64,000 nucleotides of DNA from Durusdinium trenchii (taxonomy: Eukaryota > Sar > Dinophyceae > Suessiales > Symbiodiniaceae), in assembly GCA_963970005.1 (NCBI GenBank), contig CAXAMN010021695.1:2191426-2255425 (forward strand). Direction: 5' to 3'. The position numbers and the translations under genes were made by a program. Of this stretch, positions 8,265 through 19,874 are shown piece by piece (within the stretch, counting starts at the first letter, position 1; the number at the start of each line of letters is the position of its first letter). Below the pieces are notes generated by a model. It ran no database searches. It was not told where the DNA came from and saw nothing but the letters and a program-made list of their open reading frames with translations.

Positions 8265-11200
8265 CTACGTTCCCAGAGATCCAATGGAAACCTTTGAAAA
8301 TGCAAAGCTTTTAACATACAAGGTTTCTATATAGGTGTTTAAATCTAAAAATGATTATCTGCAGAGATCTATAGAGAATCTTTTATAACATAAAAGCGTC
8401 TATATACAATCTTTCCAAATCTAAACATAATTATAAGCAGAGATCTAGAGGACAATTGTTAAAATAACAACTTTTATGGCCTGCTTCTTTCCTAATTATC
8501 TTGTTCAAAACCATCTGAATGACTGATTGCTGCTTCCAAAACAATAAAATGGCCCTGACTCAGGAATACATAATATATGTGTTCATATAGAGAGAGCAGG
8601 AATAGAGTATATGTGTGTTTATATGGAGAGGGGCTGCCACTGAAGCATTTACCTAAAATTTTGGGAAAACAAAAACCCAGGCCCCATGACCACCCGCTCT
8701 CTATATTTAATACCTAGAGAAGGAAAACACTAGCAATTTGTAGGCTCCTGGATGAAACATCGCTTTTTCAAGGGAAGAGATGGAAAACATCGTCTTTTCT
8801 GAAAAAAAAACACCCCTCCTTTGGTAAAACCGCTGAAGAACCGCCCCGACGACCGCCAACAAGCACCAGTCTGGATCTTGCTTTCAGGTGCCGTGCCGTG
8901 CGGGATCTTCATGGATCCACAAGTCACCAAATGTCGACCATTCTTCCGATTCTTCCATCTGCTTTGGTCATTGAACGAGACTTTTGGTGAAATTGGGGTG
9001 ACAGCATCAAACGTAGTTATCCCATACGGAGCACGCACTTCATCCGTACCAACCCATACAAAGCCCGTAGTTTCGATCTTCCCAAAGAAACATTGTCTTT
9101 TGAGAACCCTATTTAACCCGGACGGAACCCGTACTAGCCCATACTACAGAAACCCGTACTACAAATATGGCTTGTTTGCATCCCTGCCGACCAGATGCAA
9201 TTTGTGAGTTCTTAGGCTCACAGCTGCATGTTGACGGCTCACTTTCGATCCGGGTGTACAGTGTTCTTGGTGAGGTCGACATGTTTTTGACTTGTGTCCG
9301 AAATTCAGGTGCGTGCCGTCAGATCCAAAACACACATTTTGGAAAACATTGTCCTTTCCTGAAAAAGATCGTTTTTATTTTGTTTTCATGTACTGTACTA
9401 CGTTACTACGTTTTCTTGGTATCTTGCTTCCTAGGTATGTATACATGTACTAAATCATGAATGATCATGAATGGATTGGGGATGCCATGGCCATCATGGC
9501 CACCACTCCATCTGTATTTACACCGGGCCACTCTCGTCGGACCAGCGGTCACGGGCGTTCTCTGTGGGGTTCTCGGTCTCCCAACCTGTATCCACCGGCG
9601 TGCCGGTTGGAACGCCCGGTTCCGGGTGGTCGCTGGGGGCTTGCGAAAGGTGGATCTAGGTGGAGGAGGGATTCTCTAGACTCTAGAAGGAGGGCAAGTA
9701 TGGTGATGGTTCCCATCGAAACTGGTTGAGTCACCTGAAAGAAGCTGTGGATGCGCTGAAGAACGGACACCCCCCCGACCCGAAGCAAAAAAGATGCTGC
9801 TGCTGCTCCTGTTGCTGCTGCTGTTGATGATGATGGTGGTTGAGAAGTAACTGGCAACTAGCCCTAACGTGATTTTCTGTAATTCCCCATCAAACCATCT
9901 CAGTCATCAACCTGAGCTCCTAAATTGGGACTCAGGAACTCGCATCCCGCTCGATGACTCCGCCACCCTGCTGGTACAAGCCCTCGATCTGCAGAAGGTC
10001 TGCGGGCATGTCAAAGATCTGCAAATCCTCAATCGGCGATATATTTCTTCATCAAAACCTTGAGTCACAGGCATGACAGCGGCCATACCTGGGTGTTTCA
10101 TTTCATGTCATTTAATCTTGGTAGACTTTTGGCCCACTGACCACTCGTAGGATGATACATGTATATATGTATAAATCTTTACTCCAGGACGTGTAATTCT
10201 CTCGAAAACCTTATACAAAGAAAACATTCCTTCATCCCTCCTCAGGGTCCTGACACATTGCAGGGTACATTCATGTCTTCATCCCACTACTAAATGAAGA
10301 TCTTGTGAAGCAAGACATGCAAGGCTGAATACTCTTTCAAGGCTGAATGCTTCTCGGCATCACGTTCGCACGCTTCCGAGCTTCCTTGATCCCCATCGCC
10401 CCCCTCCGAACGGGTTGCTTCAGGCGCCCGAGGCACGGAGAGGTGCCCCCAGGCTTTGGTGTCGCCCTTGGAATTTCCCACCACGCAAACGGTGCCACTG
10501 GCGGCACCTGACCTCAAATGGATCGAGATGGAGAAGACGGAGGAACACAACGAGGAGCGGAACACGTGGAACGTGGCCGCTTCCAAGCGAGGATGGATTT
10601 GACGGACGGACTGCGAAGGTGGAATCGATCCTGCGGATCCGCTTGGAGACGAAGTGAATGACCAAAAATGATTGGAGACGGAGAATCCAATTTTGGATGA
10701 TTCAGAGAACCACTGATCATCATAGTGGCATATGTGTATGTGTATGTTGTACTGTCAGTGATGATGAGGGTCATTTATATTTCGTTCCTTGCAAAAGAAG
10801 CGACTTTTAAGTTGCCATCCGGGCCCAGCCTTCTTTCCCACAAGAACACCTACCAGTACCTTCCTTGCGGGGTCTCCAGTGGCCTATACAATACCTTGTG
10901 GATCTCCAAGGAGCACCCCGACATGATTGTCGAGGTATTCTTCAACACCTGAAAGTTCTAGATCCAGCCAAGTTTTTTAAAGGTAAAGGTGCGTATACAC
11001 TGCTGGGTTGCCTATGCAGGTGTTTCGCATGGTCAGAATTTGTGGGAAGGGTGGCTTCGCAAGGCTTCGCGCAACACCAGAGGCTTCGCACATAGGGACA
11101 TTTATCATGACGCTCCTCGTGTCTGTTCCTTTCTCAGTAAATCTGAGTCTTTTTGTTGAGGCCCAATACAAAACTTTTAAAACTCCGGAAAGTTGGGGCT

Positions 11201-12043
11201 GTTGAGCTTGTTGCGCTTTCCGGTTTTAGAACCTGATGATTGGCTTGATGAATCTTGACGATGATTGTTGCTCCTGAAAACTCCACAATCTTCCATTGGT
11301 CTATGGCACTATGGTTTAAGCCATCATTCCTTTGTGTTCAAATCAAGTTTCAAATCACATCACTCACAAGAGTGATGCTCTTTGTTGAAGGGACCTGCCG
11401 GGACCTGCCTCTGACGTTCTCAACTTGCGACGTAGCGACCCACAAAGCTCAAGGTTCGGGACCCTTCGACGGACCTGTCATTGTTCCTGTCGTGTCGGAG
11501 TTGGCGAGGTTGTTCGTTGCCCCCGGTCGCTGGAAGATCATGCTGCAAATTCTGAGGAAAGCCTAAAAGGCTTTATTTTCATGGCGCAACACACCTGAAC
11601 AGCCGCAAATACCTGATTCTGATTCTGATATATTCTGATTCAATGAACTTTGTAGACAAAAAATCGCCTCAAGAACTGGGCATGTGGAGTGGATGATTTG
11701 ACCGTAGGAGGTGCCCTTCGTGAAGACTCCCGGCCCACCCTGCTGCTTGGATCTCCCACATGGGGACCCATCAAGAGCCAAGAGACTTGGAACCCAGCTT
11801 CTTCCCGTTGAGGTAGAAGCTGGTCTTGTTGGCATCTGCCCAGGTAGAAGCACACACAAAGTAGAGAACAAGTGAAACCGCAAGCACTGAATTGAGGATT
11901 TGTCAGCTTGCTGTCTGTGACTTTCTGCAGGTGTACTATCCTATGATCTGAACAACTAGTTGATTCAGGGATCCTGTTTGCAAAGTCAGAACTTGAAGAA
12001 ATTGGAAGTGGAACGAACACAGTTGCACAGTAGTGTAGAGTAA
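8265..12043. other. Spacer between the two retrotransposons
   Basis: No confident gene. 8265-8460 holds three AGATCTCTG-type words in reverse orientation to those left of element 1. 9019-9165 repeats CCCGTACTA/CCCATACTAC words. A start-less plus-strand frame at about 10,392-10,601 reads like an exon (PDLKWIEMEKTEEHNEE), and one at 9,461-9,679 is hydrophobic and exon-like. Neither has a partner I can join it to. Nothing else stands out. Confidence 0.4.
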
Positions 12044-12079
12044 AATTACTTTACTTCGAGTGATCCCCACCATGACATT
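12044..12079. repeat. 36-bp inverted repeat, right copy
   Basis: Exact reverse complement of 483-518. It lies outside both retrotransposons. Confidence 0.85.
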
Positions 12080-12281
12080 TCAAAACAGCCACGTTGACAA
12101 TCACCCTCGTTGTGATTTTCAGCCCGTAGCACAAGTCCTTCAGCGCCAAGTCCTACTGTTTTGTCCCAAGCGAATGCTTTCATCAGGAGACCTGTGCCTG
12201 CCCAACAAATAATACAACTCAGATCATTTCAGCAGAAGTCGTACTGGGCGGCCCAAAACTGGGAAACTTCCGGGGCCCGAG

Positions 12282-12325
12282 CAGTAGTAGTAGTAGTAGT
12301 CGTCGTCGTCGTCGTCGTCGTTATG
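12282..12325. repeat. (GTA)n(GTC)n microsatellite
   Basis: A run of AGT/GTA triplets followed by GTC triplets, directly before the GTTTGTG minisatellite. Confidence 0.9.
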
Positions 12326-12669
12326 GTTGTGTTTGTGGTTGTGTGTTTGTTGTTGTGTTTGTGGTTGTGTGTTTGTGGTTGTGTGTTTGTGTTTATGTGT
12401 TTGTGGTTGTGTGTTTGTGGTTGTGTTTGTAGTTTGTCTGTTTGTGATTGTGATTTTGATTGTTGTTTGTGATTGTGTGTTTCTGGTTGTGTTCGTGATT
12501 GTGTGCTTGTGATTGTGTGTTTCTGGTTGTGTTTGTAGTTCTGTGTTTGTTGTTGTGTTTGTGGTTGTGTGTTTGTGGTTGTGTGTTTGAGGTTGTGTGT
12601 TTGTGGTTGTGTGTTTGTGGTTGTGTTTGTAGTTGTGTGTTTGTGATTGTGTTTGTGATTGTGCGTTTG
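12326..12669. repeat. GTTTGTGGTTGTGT minisatellite, left part
   Basis: Imperfect repeats of GTTTGTG and GTTGTGT. The array resumes at 20,010 on the far side of element 2, so the element split one array. Long His/Asn/Thr/Gln ORFs on the minus strand are by-products. Confidence 0.88.
12665..12669. repeat. Target-site duplication GTTTG, left of element 2
   Basis: GTTTG abuts the LTR here and again at 20010-20014. As GTTTG is also the minisatellite word, the duplication alone would be weak evidence, but it agrees with the exact LTR borders. Confidence 0.8.
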
Positions 12670-12796
12670 TGCGAAGCTTTTCTGCTCGGGCAAAGTTGCG
12701 GTCTCATGTACAAGCTTCTTGATTTGTGCGTGTCATCTTAGATGATCACAACATGTATGCTCTGCCATGAGTGAGTGCTTACCATGTCGTTTGGCA
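12670..12796 (-). repeat. Element 2 3' LTR (127 bp)
   Basis: I found no difference from 19883-20009. Starts TGCGAAGC and ends TTTGGCA on the plus strand. Confidence 0.93.
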
Positions 12797-12806
12797 CTCC
12801 TCCTTT
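12797..12806 (-). other. Element 2 polypurine tract
   Basis: On the minus strand the ten bases AAAGGAGGAG directly precede the 3' LTR. This is a clean purine tract for plus-strand priming. Confidence 0.8.
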
Positions 12807-12843
12807 GGCTTGCTGAGGCTCGAATCTCAAGCCAACAAATCCT

Positions 12844-15800
12844 CTAGGGATAAAAATTGTGGACATGGTGCACGGATTCCTTCATCAAATCCTGCATTTC
12901 GTCCATCAAAGCTCTTGTGCCATTTCTATGGCCATGAAACCAATTCGCTTCCATCTTTAGAAGCTCTTCTCGGGCAATCAAGTCTGCACGATTGTATGCC
13001 CGATTGAAATGGACAAATTGTCCGTCCGGAATCCTAATGCTTTCCGGCTCCCATGCAGCATCTACAACCTCAGGCGCACTTTCGTGCTCACTTTCCATCT
13101 CGTGGTCTGGTACTTCATCTTCTCCAGGTGAAGGTTCTGGTTCCACCATCGATGTGTCACCAGTCTGATCTCTTGCTGTCTCACCACCTGCCGGCTCGAC
13201 ATACTCCACTGGGACCTGCACAATCCGGCCGCCATCCAAAATGATGACTGCCGTCTCTCCACTCAGCCCGGGTTCTCCAGGATCAACATCAATGTTGACA
13301 ATGCCGGCACCAGGAAGCTGCTCTCCTCTTTCTTGCTGAATCGTTTCCATCTTCTTCCACCATTCTCTCAGCTCCAGGCCCTCGCGCCACGTGTTGATCT
13401 TCTGGATGTAGTTCAGGCTTTGCCATTCAACTCGCTGAACTGATGGGTCTTCTACATGCCCTCCAAGCTTGATTAGCCCTCGGTGCACTCGCTCCACGTA
13501 GTCTGCAGTCATGGAGTTCTCCTTGTCCATCTGCTGGATGTTGTCCTTGTGGGCTTGTTCACACCTTTCGACTCGGTGCTGTAGGAAGGCGACCCTCTTT
13601 TCCAGACTTTGAACCTTGCTCCATAGGAACATGATGGCAAACATCAGAAAGCCGAAGATGACCAGGCCAAGCCACCACTGGAAGGGGAACATGTAGTTGA
13701 TCTCAATGTAGTTCTCCTCAACCCTGTTGCCCGCGGCCAGCTCAAGACCGCTCAGGAGAATAATCCTGTTGAGGTACTTTGCCATTCTCATGATCTTCCC
13801 TTTCTCGACGTGGCTCTTCTCAAAGTCCTGGTACTCTTGCTCACCGACGCGGCTTCCATCTCCATTCCTGGCGTTGCACCAGTAGAGCAATAGCCTGAGC
13901 CGTGCTTTCGAAAGTGGTTTCGTGCCGATGTCGGCCAGGTTCAGTGTGGTACTGATTTGTTTGACCTCCATCGTGCCTTCTGCAACTTTATTCTGGCACC
14001 AGAGGAGTTTGCCACTGATGTGGCGAAGTCGTCCAGCTCCACGCTTGTTGGCAATCTGTTTGGTGGCGGAGTTGTCGACCCAGCAAACATGATGTACTGG
14101 ATCTCCTGTCAAAAACTCCAAGGCGTGCTTGATGCATATGCCATCACATGCGCCAGCCACCAATGCATGTAGCTCACTCTCTGCCGATGAGAGGCTGACA
14201 ACTTTCTGGCCTCTGGAGGTGGTGTAGATCACCATGCCGTTCAACCCGTGAATCGAAGACGAAGTGCTCTTCCTTGTTCCTCTGTTGCCGCTCCAATCAG
14301 CATCCGTGAAGCTCTCAAGCAACCAAGTCTCATGGCTGTGACCATGTAGTCCTTCCCCTTGAACTGGAAGAGGTAGAAGGATATGTTGCTCTTCCGTCTC
14401 TTTGAGGTACCCAACCAACCTCCTTGCCTTCTGCATGGCCAACTCCGTAGGGTTTGACATCTTTCCTGCTAACTCCTTCACAACGAAGCTGATGTCCAGT
14501 CGTTCTTGTGAAAGGTAGATGCCCATGCCGACAATGGAACGATACACTGACGCGTGCTCTGGGGCAACAACATTGGATCCATCGGCGTCCTGGATGTCTG
14601 AAGTGGCAGGAAGCCTTTGTCTCCTCACAGGGCCATATTTGTCCTCGAAGGTCTTGATCATTTTCGTGGCATACTGCCCAGGCTTCACCAGCAAACCTTC
14701 TGGGACATAGATGTACTTGCGCTTCAGGAAGGCGAACTCATCGTTGTAGTTTCTTACCATGGACACTTCCACCTCAAACTTCTCCTTCAATTTGCACACA
14801 AAAGCGTCCACAGCTTTCTGCCTTCCAGTGAACATCACATCATCGACATGTACTAGCACACAGATCAGTTCACTGTCCGTGCCCTTCTTTCCAAGGCATG
14901 GGTTCACCACATCAAAGGCGAAGTTGAGCTCCTCCTCAAGGTAAGTTCTCAAGAACTCATACCATGCCTTTGCTCCAATCCTCTGACCTGGAATGTTCTT
15001 GAGGACCTTGTAGTAGCCAGTATTGGTCGTGATCTGAAGAGGTCGTTCTTGGGGAACCTGCAGGAATGCATCCTTTATGTCAAGTGCACCCAACACTGGA
15101 GGTCCTTGCTCTCCATCAATGCCCTGACTCACCACAATGTTGTTCAGGAACAATGCAGGCAGAAGTCGAAGAGAGTGTTGTCCCGAAGCTGGGCTATAGA
15201 CTTCATCGCATCGATCATTTGCATATTCTCTGGCTACCAGCCTCGCTCTCCTCAACCAGCGCTTCCTTGACTTCCCATCAGGTTGTGGATAGGGCTTAAT
15301 CCTCCAATCATGGACAAAGCGAGTAGTGAGCTTGTCCAAATGAGCGTCCTCTGGTTTGAGCTTCTCCATGACATCCATCCTCATCAATCTCTGCTCCTCC
15401 ACCTTGTTCGCCAAGAGGTCTACCTCCCAACTTGGATCAGGAGGTGTTTTCGTCAAGGGAGCATCACTCCAGAGCTCTTCAGGGATGGCGCCAGGTTTCA
15501 AGTCCTCAACGTCCTCTTCTCCTTCTTCAATGGCCATCGTCTCAACATCCACCACTTCGTCCAGGTGGTACATGGTGTCTCCTCCAACACACACCTTCTC
15601 CACTCTGCGCTCCACGAGTTGTTGATGTCCAGATGAGCTTGCTCCTCCTTCTGGTGGCTTCTCTGTTCTCGCCCGTTTGGCCTCTGGCTCGGCCCTGACT
15701 GCAGATTCTGGAGGAGGGAGTTTCTTCAGAACTCGTCCTTCAGGAGGTAGTGCGTCCTCATCCCAAGGAAGCGGTTCAATGACCATTGGAATTTCTCCTC

Positions 15801-17194
15801 CTGCGCCCCTCTCCCCAGGTTGATCTCCAAGAGCTGGGGGTGTCAGCAATCCTCCACTGGGCTCTCCTCTCTGTGGGGCTGATGGTGCTGGTTCTCCAGC
15901 CTCTGCAATCATTGCTGGTGCATCAGGCTCACGGGCCTCATCTATCTCTCTTTGGCTTTCCTCCTGGCCCTCTTTGGACAATGCATAGCGCTCTACCTCC
16001 TCAGCTTCTTCATCTCGATACCTAAACAGGATTTCATCTCGAGGAGGTGCTGGACCAAGTTGCAGTGGAACCGCACTTGCTGCTCGCTTGCTAGGAACAA
16101 TGCGCCCACCAAAGTTAATCTGATACTCATAGGTGAAGGTGGCAATGTTCTGGTAATAGGCGCCGAAGTTCTTCCATGGACGGTCCACTCTTCTCACAGA
16201 CCTGGTCAGCATGACTTGGCTGCCGTCTCCCACGATCCAGGAATCTTGACCCTCAGTCTTTCCAAGAAATAGGGTCATCCGCCATCGAGGGTTGCCCTTA
16301 CCTGACTGGGGCTTCACAAAAGCATACACTGGGCATCCAAAAGGAACCAAAGCTCCATTGTAGGTCTTGCCGTGGACCAGTTCGTGACTTGTGATGCCCT
16401 TCGTTGCTTGAAACTTGTTCAACAGCCAGCATGCGTGACGCGCCGCCCAACTCCACAATCCATGGTTGGTATTGAAAACCTGACCAGTCTTTGCCATGAC
16501 CTCACCCATCAATGTGCATGCAAGGCCTCGTACTCGTTGAATGGCGTTCTCAGCAAGGGAGTTGCCTGCAGAATCTTTCACCTTTGTGGTGTACAAACGA
16601 GTTCGAAGTCCCATAGCATGCCTGCTATTCAAAAGAATCCGGAGGAGGGAGCGAATTGTCGGCTCATTGTCCCCATATAGTCCAATCTCAACATGGCCTA
16701 AACTCTGGACAAAGTTCATGATCTCTCTGGCCATGAGGTTCAATTGTCCTTTCGATTGGAGGGGAACAGCTCCCAAGCTTCCTGTTTGGCTGCAAACCAT
16801 GATCAGCCAGAAAGATGACTTTAGCTCTCTGATCCTGGGCTCTCTAGCCTCTGGTTGCTCCTCCTGGTCATAGAGGTCGATCGCCATTCCATCATCATCA
16901 GGATCATGGCCTGGATCTCGAACGGTGGGTGCCCTGTCCACTTCGCCAGCTTTGGTGTAGGCAAAGTCCAAAGAGATGATTGGGATACCACCAGTGTGAG
17001 AAGATCCTGTCCTCAGGTGTCTGTCTGGCCTTCCTCGGTACTTCAAGCAGACTTCGCACCACGGCTGATATGGCACGTGTGTGAGTGCATGAAGGTCCTG
17101 TACCTGCTGCGAAGGGACCGGATGATATTCTGCATCTTTGGTTGTCTTGCCATCTGCAACTCTGCGGCTGCAACTGCTTCTGATGCCGCCTTCA
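12844..17194 (-). CDS. pol: Element 2 pol: integrase, RT, RNase H, membrane and coiled-coil tail
   Basis: The frame is open from about 17,194. It can start only at a GTG (17,076), so it is probably made by a -1 shift from gag. Order: HHCC zinc site (HALTHVPYQPWCEVC); integrase triad (SLDFAYTK, LYGDNEPTIRS, NSLAENAIQR); RT (RARLVAREY, ALDIKDAFLQVPQ, VHVDDVMFTG); RNase H (FTDADWSG, SSAESELHAL, WVDNSATKQ, NLADIGTKPL). All catalytic acids are present. After RNase H come 258 extra residues behind a hydrophobic segment (LGLVIFGFLMFAIMFLW, about residues 1132-1152 of the 1410 counted from the GTG). They begin with a heptad-like coil (VQSLEKRVAFLQHRVERC) and end in an acidic stretch. This tail is not part of canonical copia pol. 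The integrase zinc site starts just upstream of the GTG, which supports fusion to gag. Confidence 0.93.
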
Positions 17195-19742
17195 GCTCAC
17201 ATTCTTTGAGATGGCTCACAATTCTCTGAAAGCATTTCAGCCGACTGCCTGACTGGCTGATGCCATAAAAGTGACAGGCTGCTCGGAGTTCTCTGAGTTT
17301 GCTTGTCGCTGTCAACTGAATGTCATTCACTATCACATGGTCCGGCAAGCCAGCTTCTAGCACCAAACGGCCTTCTTGCTCATCTGCTGCTGCTCCATCA
17401 CCAGCAGCTGCCACCTCAACAGCTGTTCGATCATCAACTGCTTCTGCACCATCATCTTCTGTCTCCTGAAGCCTCTGGGGCTCTTCCATCGGGATCTCGT
17501 GCTCCCTCAATGCCATGGCACCTGGCTCAACTCTTGGCCTCAAATCAAGACCAGTCTCTACTTCGAATCCCATCTCCTCAGTGCTCACCTCCTCAGGAGT
17601 GAGGATGGTCACGATCAAGGTGTTGTCCTCGACATTCTCAATCTCCTCCTCCTGATCTGCAAGTCCATGGAGGTTCTCGCACATCTCATAGAGTTGCCAC
17701 TGACCTTTCACTCTCACCAGCGTGGTTCGCCTCCAATCTGTCGTCGAAGGAATCTCGCCCACGAACTGTGGTGTCTGGAACTTCTTGGCCAGATGTACTC
17801 CAACCCATCGGTTGTCCACTTGCTTCCATCCAACTTGGTATCTCGCCTTCATCTGGAGGTCGTCCAAGAGCTTGGCCTCCAGCACTCTCACCATCATAGG
17901 ACCTGCAGGCTTCTCAACCACTGTGCGTAGATGTCCAGTGGCCACCAAACTACGGTTTTGCAGCTGAAGTGGAATCCTCACAACATTGTGCCCTAGACCA
18001 AACGTCATGGAATGTTGGCCTCCACTCATCTGCCCCGCTTCTATGTTCCAGCCTGCCTCCATCAACTTGCCATATGAAATGATGGGTTGGCTAATTTCAT
18101 CTGAGAAGTGGGCCTTGTCGAAGATCTGCACTTCCTTGTCGTTGTCTGCCTTGAAAATGAAGCAGACCTGCTTGTAGCCGCGCACCTCAATTGGTACTCC
18201 TTGAGCATCTTGGAGCTTGGGTGCGCCCTCATCCAACTCGGTGCCAATATCCAAGTAGGAGCTTGGAAGGATGGTTGCATCAGCTCCTGAATCGATGATC
18301 ACCTTCACGTGATCCTCTTCTCGCATGCAATTCTGATGCCCTCGCACAGCCATGATGTGGTAGATCTCCTGAACGTGGTCGTCATTGGGCTCGTGCTCTT
18401 CAGAGATGGAGAAAAACTGTACCATTCTGATCTGTCTACCAGCTGTGCTCGGCATCGACATTGGCCTCAAGTCAAAAACCATGGGCTCATTCTCAAATTC
18501 AACTTGTGAAACTCCTTCAACTCTTTTCACTGACCCAGACTTCCAGCTTGCACCTTGGCTCGAAGTGGTAGTGCTCGAAGCCACCGTCCCAGTTTCTGCG
18601 CTCGGCTTAGCATTGGGAGACTCTTCACTCACCTGTCGAAGCCTCTGCCAGCAATCCTTCGAGAAGTGTCCTGCTTTGCCACAGGTGAAGCAAGTCTTTT
18701 GGTCTGACTTGCCTTTTTGACCTTTCTGGCCTTCTCCCTTGCCAGCGCTCTTCTGCTGGGATTTGCCACCGAAGTCCTGGGATTTTCCATAGCCTTTGCC
18801 CTTGCTCTTGCCTTTCTGCTCGCCCTTGCCTTTGCCCTTCCTGTCGAAGTCCTTGCCCTTGCCTTTGCCTTTGCTGTAGTCGTTGCCCTTTCCTTTGATG
18901 CGGTCAATCTCCATCGGCACCACACCTTCTCCGCCTCCAGGATCAGCTCCGAGCATCATCACATTCGTCCACTTCATCGTCGCGTTGTCATACTGCACGA
19001 TGGCCTCTCGGAGCTTCTGGTAATCCTGGGACTCGGCAACGTTCAGCTGGAGCCACATTTTGAGCTGTCCGCTGATGCACTTCATCAGGACTGCAAAGCG
19101 GATGTTGTCTTCCAGCTTTGAACCCGTTTTCTCATACTCCACAAAGGCCTCTTCCAAGCGTAGGAGTTGTCCAAGAATGCCTCCTTTCCTCATGTCGAAG
19201 GGCTTCCACTCCAAGATCATGGTCAGCAGACCTAATGCACGATTCTTGGAGGTGGGCTCGAGGCTTTGGATCAAGAGGCGGTAGGCCTCCATGCCATTGG
19301 ACTCCTTCACCTGGCGGATCATGGCGAGAGGGCGTTGCTTCACAAGGGATGCTAGCAGTGAATACAAAAATTTGCTTCGTTGTTTCTCCTCATCAGACTG
19401 GATGCTGGAGTCGATCGGGTCATCTGGCCTTGCCCTGATATCTTTGAAATCTTCTGTGAACATGCCGTTCAGGGAGGACAAATATTGTTCAAGGCCCCAA
19501 CTGAAATCCCTCCATTGAGATAGTTCCTCCTCCCTGGTCTTTGCGTCCAGCTGTGAGGGTTTTGGCAAAACCTTAAACCAAGCTTCCTCTCCACCTTGCC
19601 GTCGACTGAGGGCCTCCGCGGCCGATTGCGCAGCCAGAGCAGCCGCTTCAGCGGCTTGGATCATCCTCATGGCGATCTCTCGCCCTTCTCCACCTCCTGC
19701 TGCAGAGGAAGGTGAAGCTCCAGCTTCTCCAACTCCAGCCAT
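17043..19742 (-). CDS. gag: Element 2 gag-protease with SAP-like domain
   Basis: 899 residues. I chose the ATG at 19742 because the open frame upstream has only TTG. A helical capsid-like region (residues 60-260) is followed by a Lys/Gly repeat region (about 282-350). The zinc knuckle CFTCGKAGHFSKDC sits at 351-364 and the aspartic protease site IIDSGADATILPSS at 482-495. Residues about 810-847 (KLRELRAACHFYGISQSG, then LKCFQRIVSHL) fit a SAP domain, a small DNA- or chromatin-binding helix pair. The frame ends about 50 residues later, overlapping pol in the -1 frame for up to about 150 bp. No classical XXXYYYZ slip site was obvious, so the frame change could also be a single-base indel. Confidence 0.9.
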   Translation of the reverse strand: MAGVGEAGASPSSAAGGGEGREIAMRMIQAAEAAALAAQSAAEALSRRQGGEEAWFKVLPKPSQLDAKTREEELSQWRDFSWGLEQYLSSLNGMFTEDFKDIRARPDDPIDSSIQSDEEKQRSKFLYSLLASLVKQRPLAMIRQVKESNGMEAYRLLIQSLEPTSKNRALGLLTMILEWKPFDMRKGGILGQLLRLEEAFVEYEKTGSKLEDNIRFAVLMKCISGQLKMWLQLNVAESQDYQKLREAIVQYDNATMKWTNVMMLGADPGGGEGVVPMEIDRIKGKGNDYSKGKGKGKDFDRKGKGKGEQKGKSKGKGYGKSQDFGGKSQQKSAGKGEGQKGQKGKSDQKTCFTCGKAGHFSKDCWQRLRQVSEESPNAKPSAETGTVASSTTTSSQGASWKSGSVKRVEGVSQVEFENEPMVFDLRPMSMPSTAGRQIRMVQFFSISEEHEPNDDHVQEIYHIMAVRGHQNCMREEDHVKVIIDSGADATILPSSYLDIGTELDEGAPKLQDAQGVPIEVRGYKQVCFIFKADNDKEVQIFDKAHFSDEISQPIISYGKLMEAGWNIEAGQMSGGQHSMTFGLGHNVVRIPLQLQNRSLVATGHLRTVVEKPAGPMMVRVLEAKLLDDLQMKARYQVGWKQVDNRWVGVHLAKKFQTPQFVGEIPSTTDWRRTTLVRVKGQWQLYEMCENLHGLADQEEEIENVEDNTLIVTILTPEEVSTEEMGFEVETGLDLRPRVEPGAMALREHEIPMEEPQRLQETEDDGAEAVDDRTAVEVAAAGDGAAADEQEGRLVLEAGLPDHVIVNDIQLTATSKLRELRAACHFYGISQSGSRLKCFQRIVSHLKECELKAASEAVAAAELQMARQPKMQNIIRSLRSRYRTFMHSHTCHISRGAKSA

Positions 19743-19834
19743 GGCCACCAATCTCAACTTCAGGGACTTTCTTCAACCTTAGGATGTAGTCCACTGCAGG
19801 GCAAAGGGCCTATGGCGCCAAATGAAAAAAACAA

Positions 19835-19874
19835 GAGCCTCCACCAATCCCTACGGGATTGGCTTCTCAGGCTC
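19835..19874 (-). promoter_or_regulatory. Element 2 primer-adjacent stem-loop
   Basis: A nested hairpin: outer arms GAGCCT (19835-19840) and AGGCTC (19869-19874), inner arms CCAATCCC (19844-19851) and GGGATTGG (19855-19862) with a three-base loop. The outer arm overlaps four bases of the primer site. Element 1 has an analogous hairpin in the same place with unrelated sequence. Confidence 0.7.

Noticed and set aside
9461..9679. Hydrophobic plus-strand ORF
   Set aside because: Membrane-like, but no start, partner exon or family; too weak to annotate as a gene.
11255..11566. ORF with ATHKAQGSGPFDG, like a Pif1/UvrD helicase motif V
   Set aside because: Only one short motif matches; no Walker A or other helicase motif nearby.
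12229..12713. Long His/Asn/Thr/Gln ORFs on the minus strand
   Set aside because: Translation of the GTTTGTG minisatellite.
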